Shown here piece after piece: positions 6,507 to 13,614 of a stretch of DNA of 17,215 bases; within the stretch, counting starts at the first letter, position 1; the number at the start of each line of letters is the position of its first letter. The notes under the pieces were generated by a model that was given only the letters and a program-made list of their open reading frames with translations, did not search any database and was not told the origin of the DNA. The stretch comes from JBDTGE01 sp050742975 (lineage in GTDB: Bacteria > Actinomycetota > Actinomycetes > Mycobacteriales > Jatrophihabitantaceae), in the NCBI GenBank assembly GCA_050742975.1, contig JBOGDQ010000285.1, positions 1-17,215 of the forward strand, given 5' to 3'. The position numbers were made by a program, and so were the translations under genes.

Positions 6507-9500
6507 GTGAAGAAGGCCGACCTCAAGAAGCAGGCTAGACGTGTGGTGTCGCGGATGCCGCCACGGCTTCGGGAACCGCTGCTTTCGGCACGCGCCAAGC
6601 GGCGCTTTGCCGACGACCTCGCGCGAATAGCGGCGGTCGATGCGTTCGACCTCGAGTGGTATGAAGCCCAGACCGGAACCACGTTCGAGTCGGCCGAAGC
6701 TGCGTGCCTCGACTATCTGCGGACGGGACGCCGCGCCGGCCGGTCCCCGCATCCGGTGTTCGAGCCGCGCATCGCGCAGCCGAAGACGTGGAACCGGGTC
6801 GGGGTGGATCCTCTGGTGGACAGCCTGCGCGGCAACAGAGCCAAGGACTCGGTCGGCGTTCATCTGACGCTCCCCCGCAACTGGGCGGAGCCGGTGAGCG
6901 CGGGAATGCCGCGATGGCTCGACTGGGTGCAGAACGCCGACGAGTCGACACCGATGCCGACCGTGCACGACGAATCGGCGCAAGCGTCCACGACCTGGGG
7001 TGAGTTCCGCCGGCGGGCGCTCGAGGTGGCTGTTTCGCAGCGGCATACCCGTTCGCTCGCCACCGCACCCCGGATCAGCCGTACACCACCTCCACCCGCC
7101 ACCGGGCCGGACGGCGCCCCTGTCCCGTCGTCCACGGACGGCACGCCGCTGGTCTCGGTCGTGCTCCCGACCTGGAACCGCGCTTCGATGCTGCGGCGCG
7201 CTGTCGAGTCGGTGCAGGCGCAGACCTTGCAGGACTGGGAGCTCGTCGTCGTCGACGACGGCTCGGACGACGACACGATGCTCGTGCTCGAGGGCATCAC
7301 CCGGTTCGATTCGCGCGTCGTCGTGATCGAAGCAGCGCACGGCGGCGTGAGCCGGGCCCGCAACACGGCCATCGCTGCCGCCCGCGGACGCTACATCGCG
7401 TTCCTGGACAGCGACAACGCGTGGAACGCCGACTTCCTCGAGCGCGCCGTCGCCTTCCTCGCAGTCGAAAAGGCCCCGTGGGGGCACGCCATTCTGCAAC
7501 TGGAGCGTGACAACGGCACCTTTTATCGCTCACTTGAAGGGGACCGTGAGCACCTGCTGACCGGTAACTATATCGACCTCAACACCCTGATCGTCGAGCG
7601 GCTCGCGCTCGAGAAGGTCGGTGGCTTCGACGAGACGCTGCGCCGCGCGGTCGACTACGACCTCATCCTGCGGCTGAGCGCCTTGTGGCCTCCGCGGCTG
7701 ATCCCGACCATCGGCGCGGTGTACTCCGACCGCAACGACGACCTCACCCGGATCAGCAATTCCGAGCCCATGGCGTGGAATCAGGTCGTGCTGGTCAAGC
7801 ACCTCGTAGACGTCGAGGAGGTGTCGAAGCGACCCACCGTGGCAGGCCGGGTGAGCGTGGTCATGCCGGTGCGTTCGGTCCTCATGGATCTCGTCGTCCT
7901 GGTCGACCGGCTGCTGGCGGAGCCCGGCGACGTCGAAGTCGTCGTGGTCACCGCGGCATCGGAACCCGCTTTCGTACGAATGGCTGAGCTGGCGGCGCTG
8001 AGTCGCCCGGGCATGAAGGTCGTCTCCATGGCCACCCCCGCGCTGGAATTCGGCGGCCTCGTTGACCTCGGGGCAGGTGCCTCGACGGGGGAGTATCTCG
8101 TGCCGTGGAGTCCGAACAACGTGGGGCGACCGGGCTGGGCGGCGGCGCTGGTGAGCGCTCTGGATGAGCCCGGCGTGGCGATGGCACAGCCACTCGTTCT
8201 CGACCAGAACGGCACGGTGAGCAGCGCGGGCGCCGTGTTCGTCGGCAATGACCCGAATCCATGGCCTCTGCTTGGCGGGTTCCCGATCGAGGATTCGAGT
8301 CCGCTCGGCACGAGCGTCGTCCCGGCCGCGCTGTCGGGCGTGATCATGATCCGCGCCGCGGACTTCTGGCGACTCGGTGGACTGGACGCGATCTACGGTA
8401 ACGACCATGGCGAGGTCGATCTGTCGCTGCGCGCGCAGCGGGACGGCGTCGGGTCGACGGTCGTCGCGGCGTCTGCGCAGATCGTCACTTCCAATCCGAA
8501 ACGCTTCGGATTCCCGCACGACATCGCGGCGTCCGCCACGATCCTTCGCGAGCGGCACATCGCGCCGCGAGGGTCATCAGCGGTTTGGAACAAGCTCTCG
8601 TTCGAGCAGACCGGCCGGCGCGCGTTCCCGCTCGCGGGCCCCAACGACGTCCCATCCGATGTCATCGGCGTCATGCCGGTCGTGCGACCGATTCTCGAGC
8701 GGGTGACTGAGGGGGCGCCCCAGCTGCGGTGGGCCATCGATACGGCGGCGCCGTCCGGTGACATCGGCCTGCAGTGGGGCGACACGCACTTCGCCGGCTC
8801 ACTCGCCGGATCCCTGCGGGCGCTCGGCCAGGTCGTGCACGTCGACCGGCGCACCGCCCGCGAGGGTGCGCACCGTGACTTCGACGACGTCACGCTCGTG
8901 CTGCGCGGCCTGGACCTCGTGGCGCCCCGGCCGGGGGCAATCTCGATCATGTGGGTGATCAGTCACCCCGATCTGGTGTCGGCGAAGGAATGTGCGGCTT
9001 ACGACCACGTCTTCGCCGCCAGCACCCTGTGGGCGGGCCGGATGTCCGAACGCTGGGGTATGCGGGTGGACCCCCTGCTGCAGTGCACCGATGCCCGGCT
9101 GTTCCGGCCGGACGCGGCCGAGCCGGACACCGCGGACGCACTCGTATTCGTCGGCAACTCCCGCGGGGTGTATCGCCCGTCGGTGAAGCAGACCATCGAG
9201 GTCGGCCTGTCGCCCTCCGTGTATGGCAACGGCTGGACGGGCCTGATCCCGGACGAGCTGATTCGTGGCACCTACGTCCCTAATGAGAAGCTTGCCGCCC
9301 TCTACGCCTCGTCGGGAGCAGTGCTCAACGACCACTGGGAAGACATGCGCCTGGACGGCTTCATCTCCAACCGGGTGTTCGACGTGCTGGCCACAGGTGG
9401 ACGGCTGATCAGCGACGACGTCGCGGGTCTCGATGAACTCGTCGGGTCAGCGGTGCGTATTGTCCGATCGAACGCTGATGTCGCCGGCCTACTCGCCGGG

Positions 9501-9644
9501 GACTGGCGACGACAGTTCCCTGGCCGGGAGGCTCGACTGATGACCGCTGAACACGTGCGGGCCGAGCACACCTTCGACGTCCGCGCCCGTGCCCTGCTCG
9601 ACGCAGCTCTGCGAGTTCGCGCTGACCGTCCGGATGCAGCGTGA
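6507..9644 (+). CDS. Three-module glycosyltransferase (GT2, GT2-like, GT-B/CgeB-type)
   Basis: The 1045-residue product is a chain of modules. Residues 1-35 are very basic; residues about 40-88 carry a small segment often found before glycosyltransferase domains (FDLEWYEAQTG to PHPVFEP). Module one, about 214-430, is a canonical GT2 with VVVDDGSDDD at 247-256 and the D-x-D site FLDSD at 299-303. Module two, about 447-670, has the GT2 layout (VSVVMPVRS, then GLVDLGAGASTGEYLVPW) but PWSPNN stands where the D-x-D site belongs. Module three, about 738-1045, is GT-B with CgeB-like features (YVPNEKLAALY at 923-933, NDHWEDMRLDGFISNRVFDV at 941-960). It likely adds several sugars in succession to a lipid-linked glycan in the cytoplasm. 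I chose GTG 6507, with GAAGG ten nt upstream, because the longer frame runs into the RgpF-like gene. Confidence 0.85.
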   Translation: MKKADLKKQARRVVSRMPPRLREPLLSARAKRRFADDLARIAAVDAFDLEWYEAQTGTTFESAEAACLDYLRTGRRAGRSPHPVFEPRIAQPKTWNRVGVDPLVDSLRGNRAKDSVGVHLTLPRNWAEPVSAGMPRWLDWVQNADESTPMPTVHDESAQASTTWGEFRRRALEVAVSQRHTRSLATAPRISRTPPPPATGPDGAPVPSSTDGTPLVSVVLPTWNRASMLRRAVESVQAQTLQDWELVVVDDGSDDDTMLVLEGITRFDSRVVVIEAAHGGVSRARNTAIAAARGRYIAFLDSDNAWNADFLERAVAFLAVEKAPWGHAILQLERDNGTFYRSLEGDREHLLTGNYIDLNTLIVERLALEKVGGFDETLRRAVDYDLILRLSALWPPRLIPTIGAVYSDRNDDLTRISNSEPMAWNQVVLVKHLVDVEEVSKRPTVAGRVSVVMPVRSVLMDLVVLVDRLLAEPGDVEVVVVTAASEPAFVRMAELAALSRPGMKVVSMATPALEFGGLVDLGAGASTGEYLVPWSPNNVGRPGWAAALVSALDEPGVAMAQPLVLDQNGTVSSAGAVFVGNDPNPWPLLGGFPIEDSSPLGTSVVPAALSGVIMIRAADFWRLGGLDAIYGNDHGEVDLSLRAQRDGVGSTVVAASAQIVTSNPKRFGFPHDIAASATILRERHIAPRGSSAVWNKLSFEQTGRRAFPLAGPNDVPSDVIGVMPVVRPILERVTEGAPQLRWAIDTAAPSGDIGLQWGDTHFAGSLAGSLRALGQVVHVDRRTAREGAHRDFDDVTLVLRGLDLVAPRPGAISIMWVISHPDLVSAKECAAYDHVFAASTLWAGRMSERWGMRVDPLLQCTDARLFRPDAAEPDTADALVFVGNSRGVYRPSVKQTIEVGLSPSVYGNGWTGLIPDELIRGTYVPNEKLAALYASSGAVLNDHWEDMRLDGFISNRVFDVLATGGRLISDDVAGLDELVGSAVRIVRSNADVAGLLAGDWRRQFPGREARLMTAEHVRAEHTFDVRARALLDAALRVRADRPDAA

Positions 9645-11071
9645 TGACCTCCGGCCTCTCACCTCTCCGGGCGGCACGCCGGCGACTTGCTCGCTTGCGG
9701 CGGGCGCACTCCTACTCGGCGCGGGCTGAGAGCGAGGTCGGACGCCTGCGTACCGAGATCGGCATCGTGCATCGGGACGTCGCCAGTATCGTGACCCGGC
9801 TCGATAGCCTGGAGGACCAGGCAACGGCGACCTCGGCCGGCGTCTCCGATCTGCTGAAGCGCCCGATCGCGACGAAGCCCCCACCGCCGCGGGTGCTGAC
9901 GAGCGTGACCGAGCAGAACGCCGTGCTAGCCGGGCTGACCGTCGGCGGCCCCGAACCGCGGGTCGTTCTCGTGCTCAACGGGTTCGCTGTGGACGCAATC
10001 TTCGCGGGTGTACGTACCGCGCTGATCACCGCACTCGAACTCGCGCGCCGCCTCGATCGGCCGCTGGCGATCGTGGTGCTCGAGCCCCTCGGCGCTGCGC
10101 CCGACGCCGTTCGGGCGAAACTTGTCGACTGGCTGACTGACGAGCTGGGCTTGGAGGGGTTCGCCGAGCGTCTCACCCTGAGCTCGCAGGAGAGTCCGCG
10201 GCGTAAGGACCTGCATCCGGGTGACCTGTGGCTGGTGACCTACTGGACGACCGCTGTACAGGTCGGGCTGCTGTGTGAGGACGGCCTGGTGGACCCCGAC
10301 CGGGTCGTCTACCTCGTGCAGGACTGGGAACCTGGCTTCTACCCGTGGAGCACCGAGTACGCGCTGGCGGCGAGCACATACGAGCGCGGCTTCCATCTGC
10401 TGGTGAATTCAGCGTCGCTCGCCGGTTTCGTCGCCGAGCAGATGGGCACCTCGTTGCCGGACCTGGTGTTCGCGCCGGAGGTGGACGAGGAACGCCTGCG
10501 GTCCGTCGCGCGGGCGTGGAAGCCGGGCGAGCAGGGTCGGCCGCGGGTTCTGTTCTACGCACGTCCCTCCAAACCACGCAACCTCTACGCGCTCGGGCTC
10601 GCCGCGCTGCGTCGCTGGGCCGAGCAGTTGCCCGACGACGTGCACCCGATCGTCACATGTGCCGGCGAGGACATGGCCGGACCCGATCTCGGTCCCCGCG
10701 TGACCGTCCACAATGCAGGAAAGCTCAGCTTCGACGACTACTACGACTTGCTGACCAACACGGACGTCGGGTTGGCGCTGATGTACAGCCCGCACCCGAG
10801 CCACCTCGCGCTCGAGCTGCCGATGGCGGGCATCCCGACCGTGACGAACACCGTCGGCGCGCATCGCCGCGCCTGGGTCACCGGCCTCCAGGTCGTGACG
10901 CCGACACCCGGTGCGATCGCCGCCACCCTGTCGGAACTGGTGATTGCCGCCGGCGACGGGCGCGCCCACGAGTTCGTCGGACTCGGCGACAGCCTCGGCC
11001 GGCCGCTCGCCGACTGCGTCGAGTCGTTGATCACCAGGTTGCCGGACTCGATCACCCCCAGGGCCACGTGA
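9641..11071 (+). CDS. WsaF-like rhamnosyltransferase with N-terminal coiled coil
   Basis: The 476-residue product carries signatures of the WsaF rhamnosyltransferase family, GT-B enzymes known from S-layer glycan assembly: VYLVQDWEPGFYPWSTEYAL at 223-242, FYARPSKPRNLYALGL at 305-320 and LALMYSPHPSHLALELPMAG at 378-397. Residues 1-22 are strongly basic, and about 27-72 form a predicted coiled coil before a proline-rich linker (KPPPPR). The catalytic domain fills about 105-460. The start is GTG at 9641 or ATG at 9644 in GTGATG; either overlaps the previous stop codon, which indicates translational coupling. It is the third gene of the apparent operon from 5561. WsaF itself transfers rhamnose, so a rhamnosyl donor (dTDP-linked) is likely here, but donor specificity is inferred. 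Confidence 0.85.
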   Translation: MMTSGLSPLRAARRRLARLRRAHSYSARAESEVGRLRTEIGIVHRDVASIVTRLDSLEDQATATSAGVSDLLKRPIATKPPPPRVLTSVTEQNAVLAGLTVGGPEPRVVLVLNGFAVDAIFAGVRTALITALELARRLDRPLAIVVLEPLGAAPDAVRAKLVDWLTDELGLEGFAERLTLSSQESPRRKDLHPGDLWLVTYWTTAVQVGLLCEDGLVDPDRVVYLVQDWEPGFYPWSTEYALAASTYERGFHLLVNSASLAGFVAEQMGTSLPDLVFAPEVDEERLRSVARAWKPGEQGRPRVLFYARPSKPRNLYALGLAALRRWAEQLPDDVHPIVTCAGEDMAGPDLGPRVTVHNAGKLSFDDYYDLLTNTDVGLALMYSPHPSHLALELPMAGIPTVTNTVGAHRRAWVTGLQVVTPTPGAIAATLSELVIAAGDGRAHEFVGLGDSLGRPLADCVESLITRLPDSITPRAT

Positions 11072-12177
11072 ACCCCGGATCAAGCGGGCATACCCCGGCT
11101 GCGCTCGACTCCGCCGACCCGATCGTTGCGCCGCACGAGCCCGCCCGGATGACCGCTCGGCAGCGGCTCATATGGCGGTTGTACGACTTCTCTGCCGGCC
11201 GAGGGCTCGAGATCGGTCCGCTGCACCAGACAGCCGTCCCGTGTGACCGCGCCGACGTCAGGTACGTCGATGTATTCGATCGTGCCCAACTGCTGGTGAA
11301 CTACTCCGACAATCCGGGCGTCCCGTGCGAGCTGATTCCGGAGATCGACTACCCGCTGTTCGACGGGGAGCGGGTGCGAAGCATTCCCGAGACCGTCGGC
11401 ACGGACGTGCGTTTCGATTGGGTGATGGCCTCGCACGTCATCGAACACGTGCCTGATCTAATCGGCTGGCTCGACCAAATCGCCCAGGTGACCGCTGACG
11501 GCGGCAACCTCGTCCTCGCCGTGCCTGATCGCCGCTATTGCTTCGACCTGCACCGCCCCGGCACAACCGTCGGGCAGATGATCCAGGCGAATGAGATGGG
11601 TGACACCGTGCCGTCCATGCGCGCCGTCTACGACTACAAGCGGGGGCACGCCTCAGTCAAGGCGCCTGTCATCTGGGGCGGAAACCCCCCGGGATACGAG
11701 CAGCGGATCCATTCGCTGGCCACCGTGCTCCACCAGGTCGCGAAAGCCCGCGCGGGCGAGTACATCGACAGCCACGTGTGGACGTTCACGCCGGGCACCT
11801 TCCTCGAACAGATCGTCGAGCTCCGGCTCATCGGCCGCAGCGAGTGGAAGGTCGTCTCGCTCATTCCGACCAAACGGGATCAACTTGAGTTCTATGCGAT
11901 CCTCGAGCGGCTCCCCCGCGGCGGCGAGTGGACGCCCGAGCAGCTCGCCGGCGAGCCGGACCTGCCGACCATCCCGGACTGGCTGGCCGAGTCGGCTCGG
12001 ACGTCCCGCGAGCTTGCTACCGCGCAGGTCCAACTGACGCGGCTATGCAAGCAGAACACGGCCTTGCTCAAGCGAGAGCAGGCGCGCCTGATGTATCGGA
12101 TCAAAGCCCGGGTCCGCACTGCCCCAGGCGGTGCCGCGCTCGTGCAGATACGCCGGTTGGCCCGCAGAATGCGCTGA
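11068..12177 (+). CDS. Methyltransferase with C-terminal coiled coil and basic tail
   Basis: The 369-residue product has a SAM-binding core: GLEIGPL at 46-52 replaces the usual motif I glycine pattern, as in many glycan-cluster methyltransferases, and ASHVIEHVPD at 121-130 is the typical Methyltransf_11 loop. LVLAVPDRRYCFD at 148-160 follows. After the catalytic domain, residues about 308-347 form a heptad-like helix, and the chain ends in a basic stretch (IRRLARRMR). The GTG at 11068 overlaps the previous stop in GTGA; an ATG at 11149 is a shorter alternative that still leaves motif I intact. It closes the plus-strand operon. The arrangement of methyltransferase, coiled coil and basic helix recalls chain-terminating methyltransferases such as WbdD, though there is no kinase domain; I treat that comparison as a hypothesis. 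Confidence 0.85.
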   Translation: MNPGSSGHTPAALDSADPIVAPHEPARMTARQRLIWRLYDFSAGRGLEIGPLHQTAVPCDRADVRYVDVFDRAQLLVNYSDNPGVPCELIPEIDYPLFDGERVRSIPETVGTDVRFDWVMASHVIEHVPDLIGWLDQIAQVTADGGNLVLAVPDRRYCFDLHRPGTTVGQMIQANEMGDTVPSMRAVYDYKRGHASVKAPVIWGGNPPGYEQRIHSLATVLHQVAKARAGEYIDSHVWTFTPGTFLEQIVELRLIGRSEWKVVSLIPTKRDQLEFYAILERLPRGGEWTPEQLAGEPDLPTIPDWLAESARTSRELATAQVQLTRLCKQNTALLKREQARLMYRIKARVRTAPGGAALVQIRRLARRMR

Positions 12178-12195
12178 TCACGCGCTGTCAGCGCA
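12170..12195. terminator. Likely bidirectional terminator between convergent genes
   Basis: TGCGCTGA at 12170-12177 pairs with TCAGCGCA at 12188-12195, giving an eight-base-pair stem with a ten-base loop. Each arm contains the stop codon of the gene reading into it. The hairpin is symmetrical, so it could end transcription from both sides. There is no T-tract, which is common for terminators in GC-rich actinobacteria. Confidence 0.45.
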
Positions 12196-13168
12196 CTTTG
12201 CGCAGATAACCCTGGGGATTCTGGGTCAGAAAATAGCGTTCGCAGCGGGCGTCGATCTCGAATCCGGGGTCACAGGCGAGAAACGCCTGCGCCGCCTCCC
12301 ATGGACCTGGTCCGTAGTCCGGCGCGGGATGGCCGTTGACATTCGTGTCCTCGACGACGAGGTAGGACCCGACGGTGACGAGCGGTGCGTACGCGCGCAG
12401 CTCGGCGGCCACGTGGTCACGGCTGTGGTCGGCGTCGAGAATGACGAGCACGTGTCCCTCGGGCGGGAGCCGGCGCTGGATCTCGGCGAGGATGTCGTCC
12501 CCCACCGAGGAACCGGTCAGATAGGTGAGCCGTGGGTGCTCCGGACGGCCCGGCTGGACGTCGACGTCGATCGTGACGACCTCTCCGTGCCCGAGCGTCT
12601 CGAGGCGGTCGGCGAGGAACAGCGCGCTCCCGCCACGGAACGTTCCGGTCTCGATGACCAGCGACGGCTGCAGCTCGTTCACCAGCTCCTGGTACACCCA
12701 CATGTCGGTCGGGCACTTGTAGGTGCGAACGCCCCGATACCAGGTGTCCTTCCAGGTACGCATCGAGACGTTGTAGTACAGCCGGTGGAACGAGTCGGTG
12801 ATCACTCTCGCGATCGGCTCGGGCGGCTCACGGACCGGTTGGCGCCGCGGCTGGAAGAGCTGCTCAAAGGCGTGGCAGACGGCGGCAACCGTGTCTGGGG
12901 AGGAACTCTCGTCGACCCTGGCGAGACAGGCTTCGACGAGTCCGGCCACCTCCGGGGTGTGGTCGGCGTCGAAACGGCCGGCTCGAATCGCATGGGTCAG
13001 GTCGGCAAGCAGGCCGCGTTGCGCCTCGTCCACCGCGGCACTGGTCTCCTCGGACAGGTGCAGCCCGCGCAGCCAGCGCCGAGACAGGACCGCACTACGC
13101 CGCGCCACGAGCGGATCGATATGCCGCGCCAGGTTGGTGCGCACACGGTCATGGATTCGAGCGGCCAT
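12188..13168 (-). CDS. CmcI-type (cephalosporin hydroxylase family) SAM methyltransferase
   Basis: The C-terminal two thirds matches the CmcI family, which includes rhamnosyl O-methyltransferases: TWYRGVRTYKCPTDMWVYQE at 142-161, VIETGTFRGGSALFLA at 171-186 (SAM site), DVDVQPGRPEHPRLTYLTGS at 201-220, LDADHSRDHV at 244-253 (acidic/histidine metal-site region), VVEDTNVNGHP at 271-281 and a FLTQNPQGYLR ending. Residues 1-125 are an extra helical, arginine-rich N-terminal region not needed for the catalytic fold. The ATG at 13168 is supported by AGGAG nine nt upstream. The gene ends ten nt from the convergent methyltransferase. Methylation of a rhamnose hydroxyl is the most economical role given the RgpF-like and WsaF-like neighbours, but the substrate is inferred. 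Its former operon partner seems to have been lost (see 13181-13237). Confidence 0.88.
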   Translation of the reverse strand: MAARIHDRVRTNLARHIDPLVARRSAVLSRRWLRGLHLSEETSAAVDEAQRGLLADLTHAIRAGRFDADHTPEVAGLVEACLARVDESSSPDTVAAVCHAFEQLFQPRRQPVREPPEPIARVITDSFHRLYYNVSMRTWKDTWYRGVRTYKCPTDMWVYQELVNELQPSLVIETGTFRGGSALFLADRLETLGHGEVVTIDVDVQPGRPEHPRLTYLTGSSVGDDILAEIQRRLPPEGHVLVILDADHSRDHVAAELRAYAPLVTVGSYLVVEDTNVNGHPAPDYGPGPWEAAQAFLACDPGFEIDARCERYFLTQNPQGYLRKVR

Positions 13169-13177
13169 GGCCCAAGA

Positions 13178-13182
13178 CTCCT
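13178..13182 (-). promoter_or_regulatory. Ribosome binding site AGGAG of the CmcI-type gene
   Basis: AGGAG on the minus strand lies nine nt before the ATG at 13168. It overlaps the TAG stop at 13181-13183 of the degraded upstream frame, the kind of overlap seen between adjacent genes of an operon. Confidence 0.7.
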
Positions 13183-13237
13183 AAAAGCTCTCGATGGCGG
13201 CGGTGGTGCGTTCGCAGCACCGCCGTCGCGCTAGGTG
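13181..13237 (-). pseudogene. Remnant of a TagF-like glycerophosphotransferase 3' end
   Basis: Positions 13191-13237 match 16707-16754, the 3' coding part of the glycerophosphotransferase gene, at 44 of 48 aligned columns with one single-base gap. Both encode CCERTTAAIE on the minus strand. In the fragment, the CAG codon of the intact gene has become TAG, and a base has been lost six to eight bases further on, so the frame is broken twice. It then runs through SF to a TAG that overlaps the ribosome binding site of the CmcI-type gene. No similarity is seen beyond position 13237. This is most simply the tail of a lost or deleted glycerophosphotransferase gene that once preceded the CmcI-type gene in an operon. 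Confidence 0.6.
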
Positions 13238-13614
13238 CTCGGGCGGCCGGATGTCGCCAGAGCGCTGGGCGGGTACGGCGACGACAGCGGGTTCCGCGCC
13301 AGCGTAGCCGAGTCCGACTCCGCGTCGTTCCAGGAGCTGGCGCCGACATCCGACGGACGTCTGCACCCGCTCAGCGGCGAACCCGCCGGAGCACGGGTCC
13401 CGGCCTCGGCGCGGATGCCGGACGGCACCCGGCGGAAGGTCGGTCGAGCTACCCGCATCGGGATCCAGCCGCCTGACTTGGGGCCTATCCAGACCGCCGG
13501 CCGGGCTGCCGAGGCGGGTTCCCTCGGCCGGCGGCGAGGACGGCGATCTAGGTTCGCCTGGCGGCCGGTCCCAAATCGAGCCCGATCGCTGCTTCCGGGC
13601 GTTAGCCTGACCCG
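13238..13614. other. 377-bp gene-free stretch between divergent genes
   Basis: No frame here has the codon character of its neighbours. An open frame runs on the plus strand from 13235 and a long one on the minus strand extends in from the FkbM gene, but both are arginine-rich and lack known motifs. The only feature I can support is the TAGCCT box at 13603. The rest may be unrecognisable debris of the lost glycerophosphotransferase gene, and any present promoter of the CmcI-type gene must also lie here. Confidence 0.45.
13603..13608 (+). promoter_or_regulatory. -10 box TAGCCT of a leaderless promoter
   Basis: TAGCCT is followed by six nt and the GTG at 13615, the same geometry as at 1315 and 4359. 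There is no Shine-Dalgarno sequence before the GTG, and no clear -35 element. Confidence 0.55.

Noticed and set aside
5480..6509. Ten-base repeat CTCACTGGTG at 5480-5489 and 6500-6509, the second including a start codon
   Set aside because: Too short to exceed chance in 17 kb of GC-rich sequence; the first copy leads into a five-codon frame only.
7530..8558. Minus-strand open frame opposite the three-module glycosyltransferase
   Set aside because: Histidine-, arginine- and aspartate-rich translation typical of an antisense shadow of GC-rich coding sequence.
12131..13234. Plus-strand open frame of 367 codons opposite the CmcI-type gene
   Set aside because: The minus strand carries the full CmcI motif series there, and the plus-strand frame has none.
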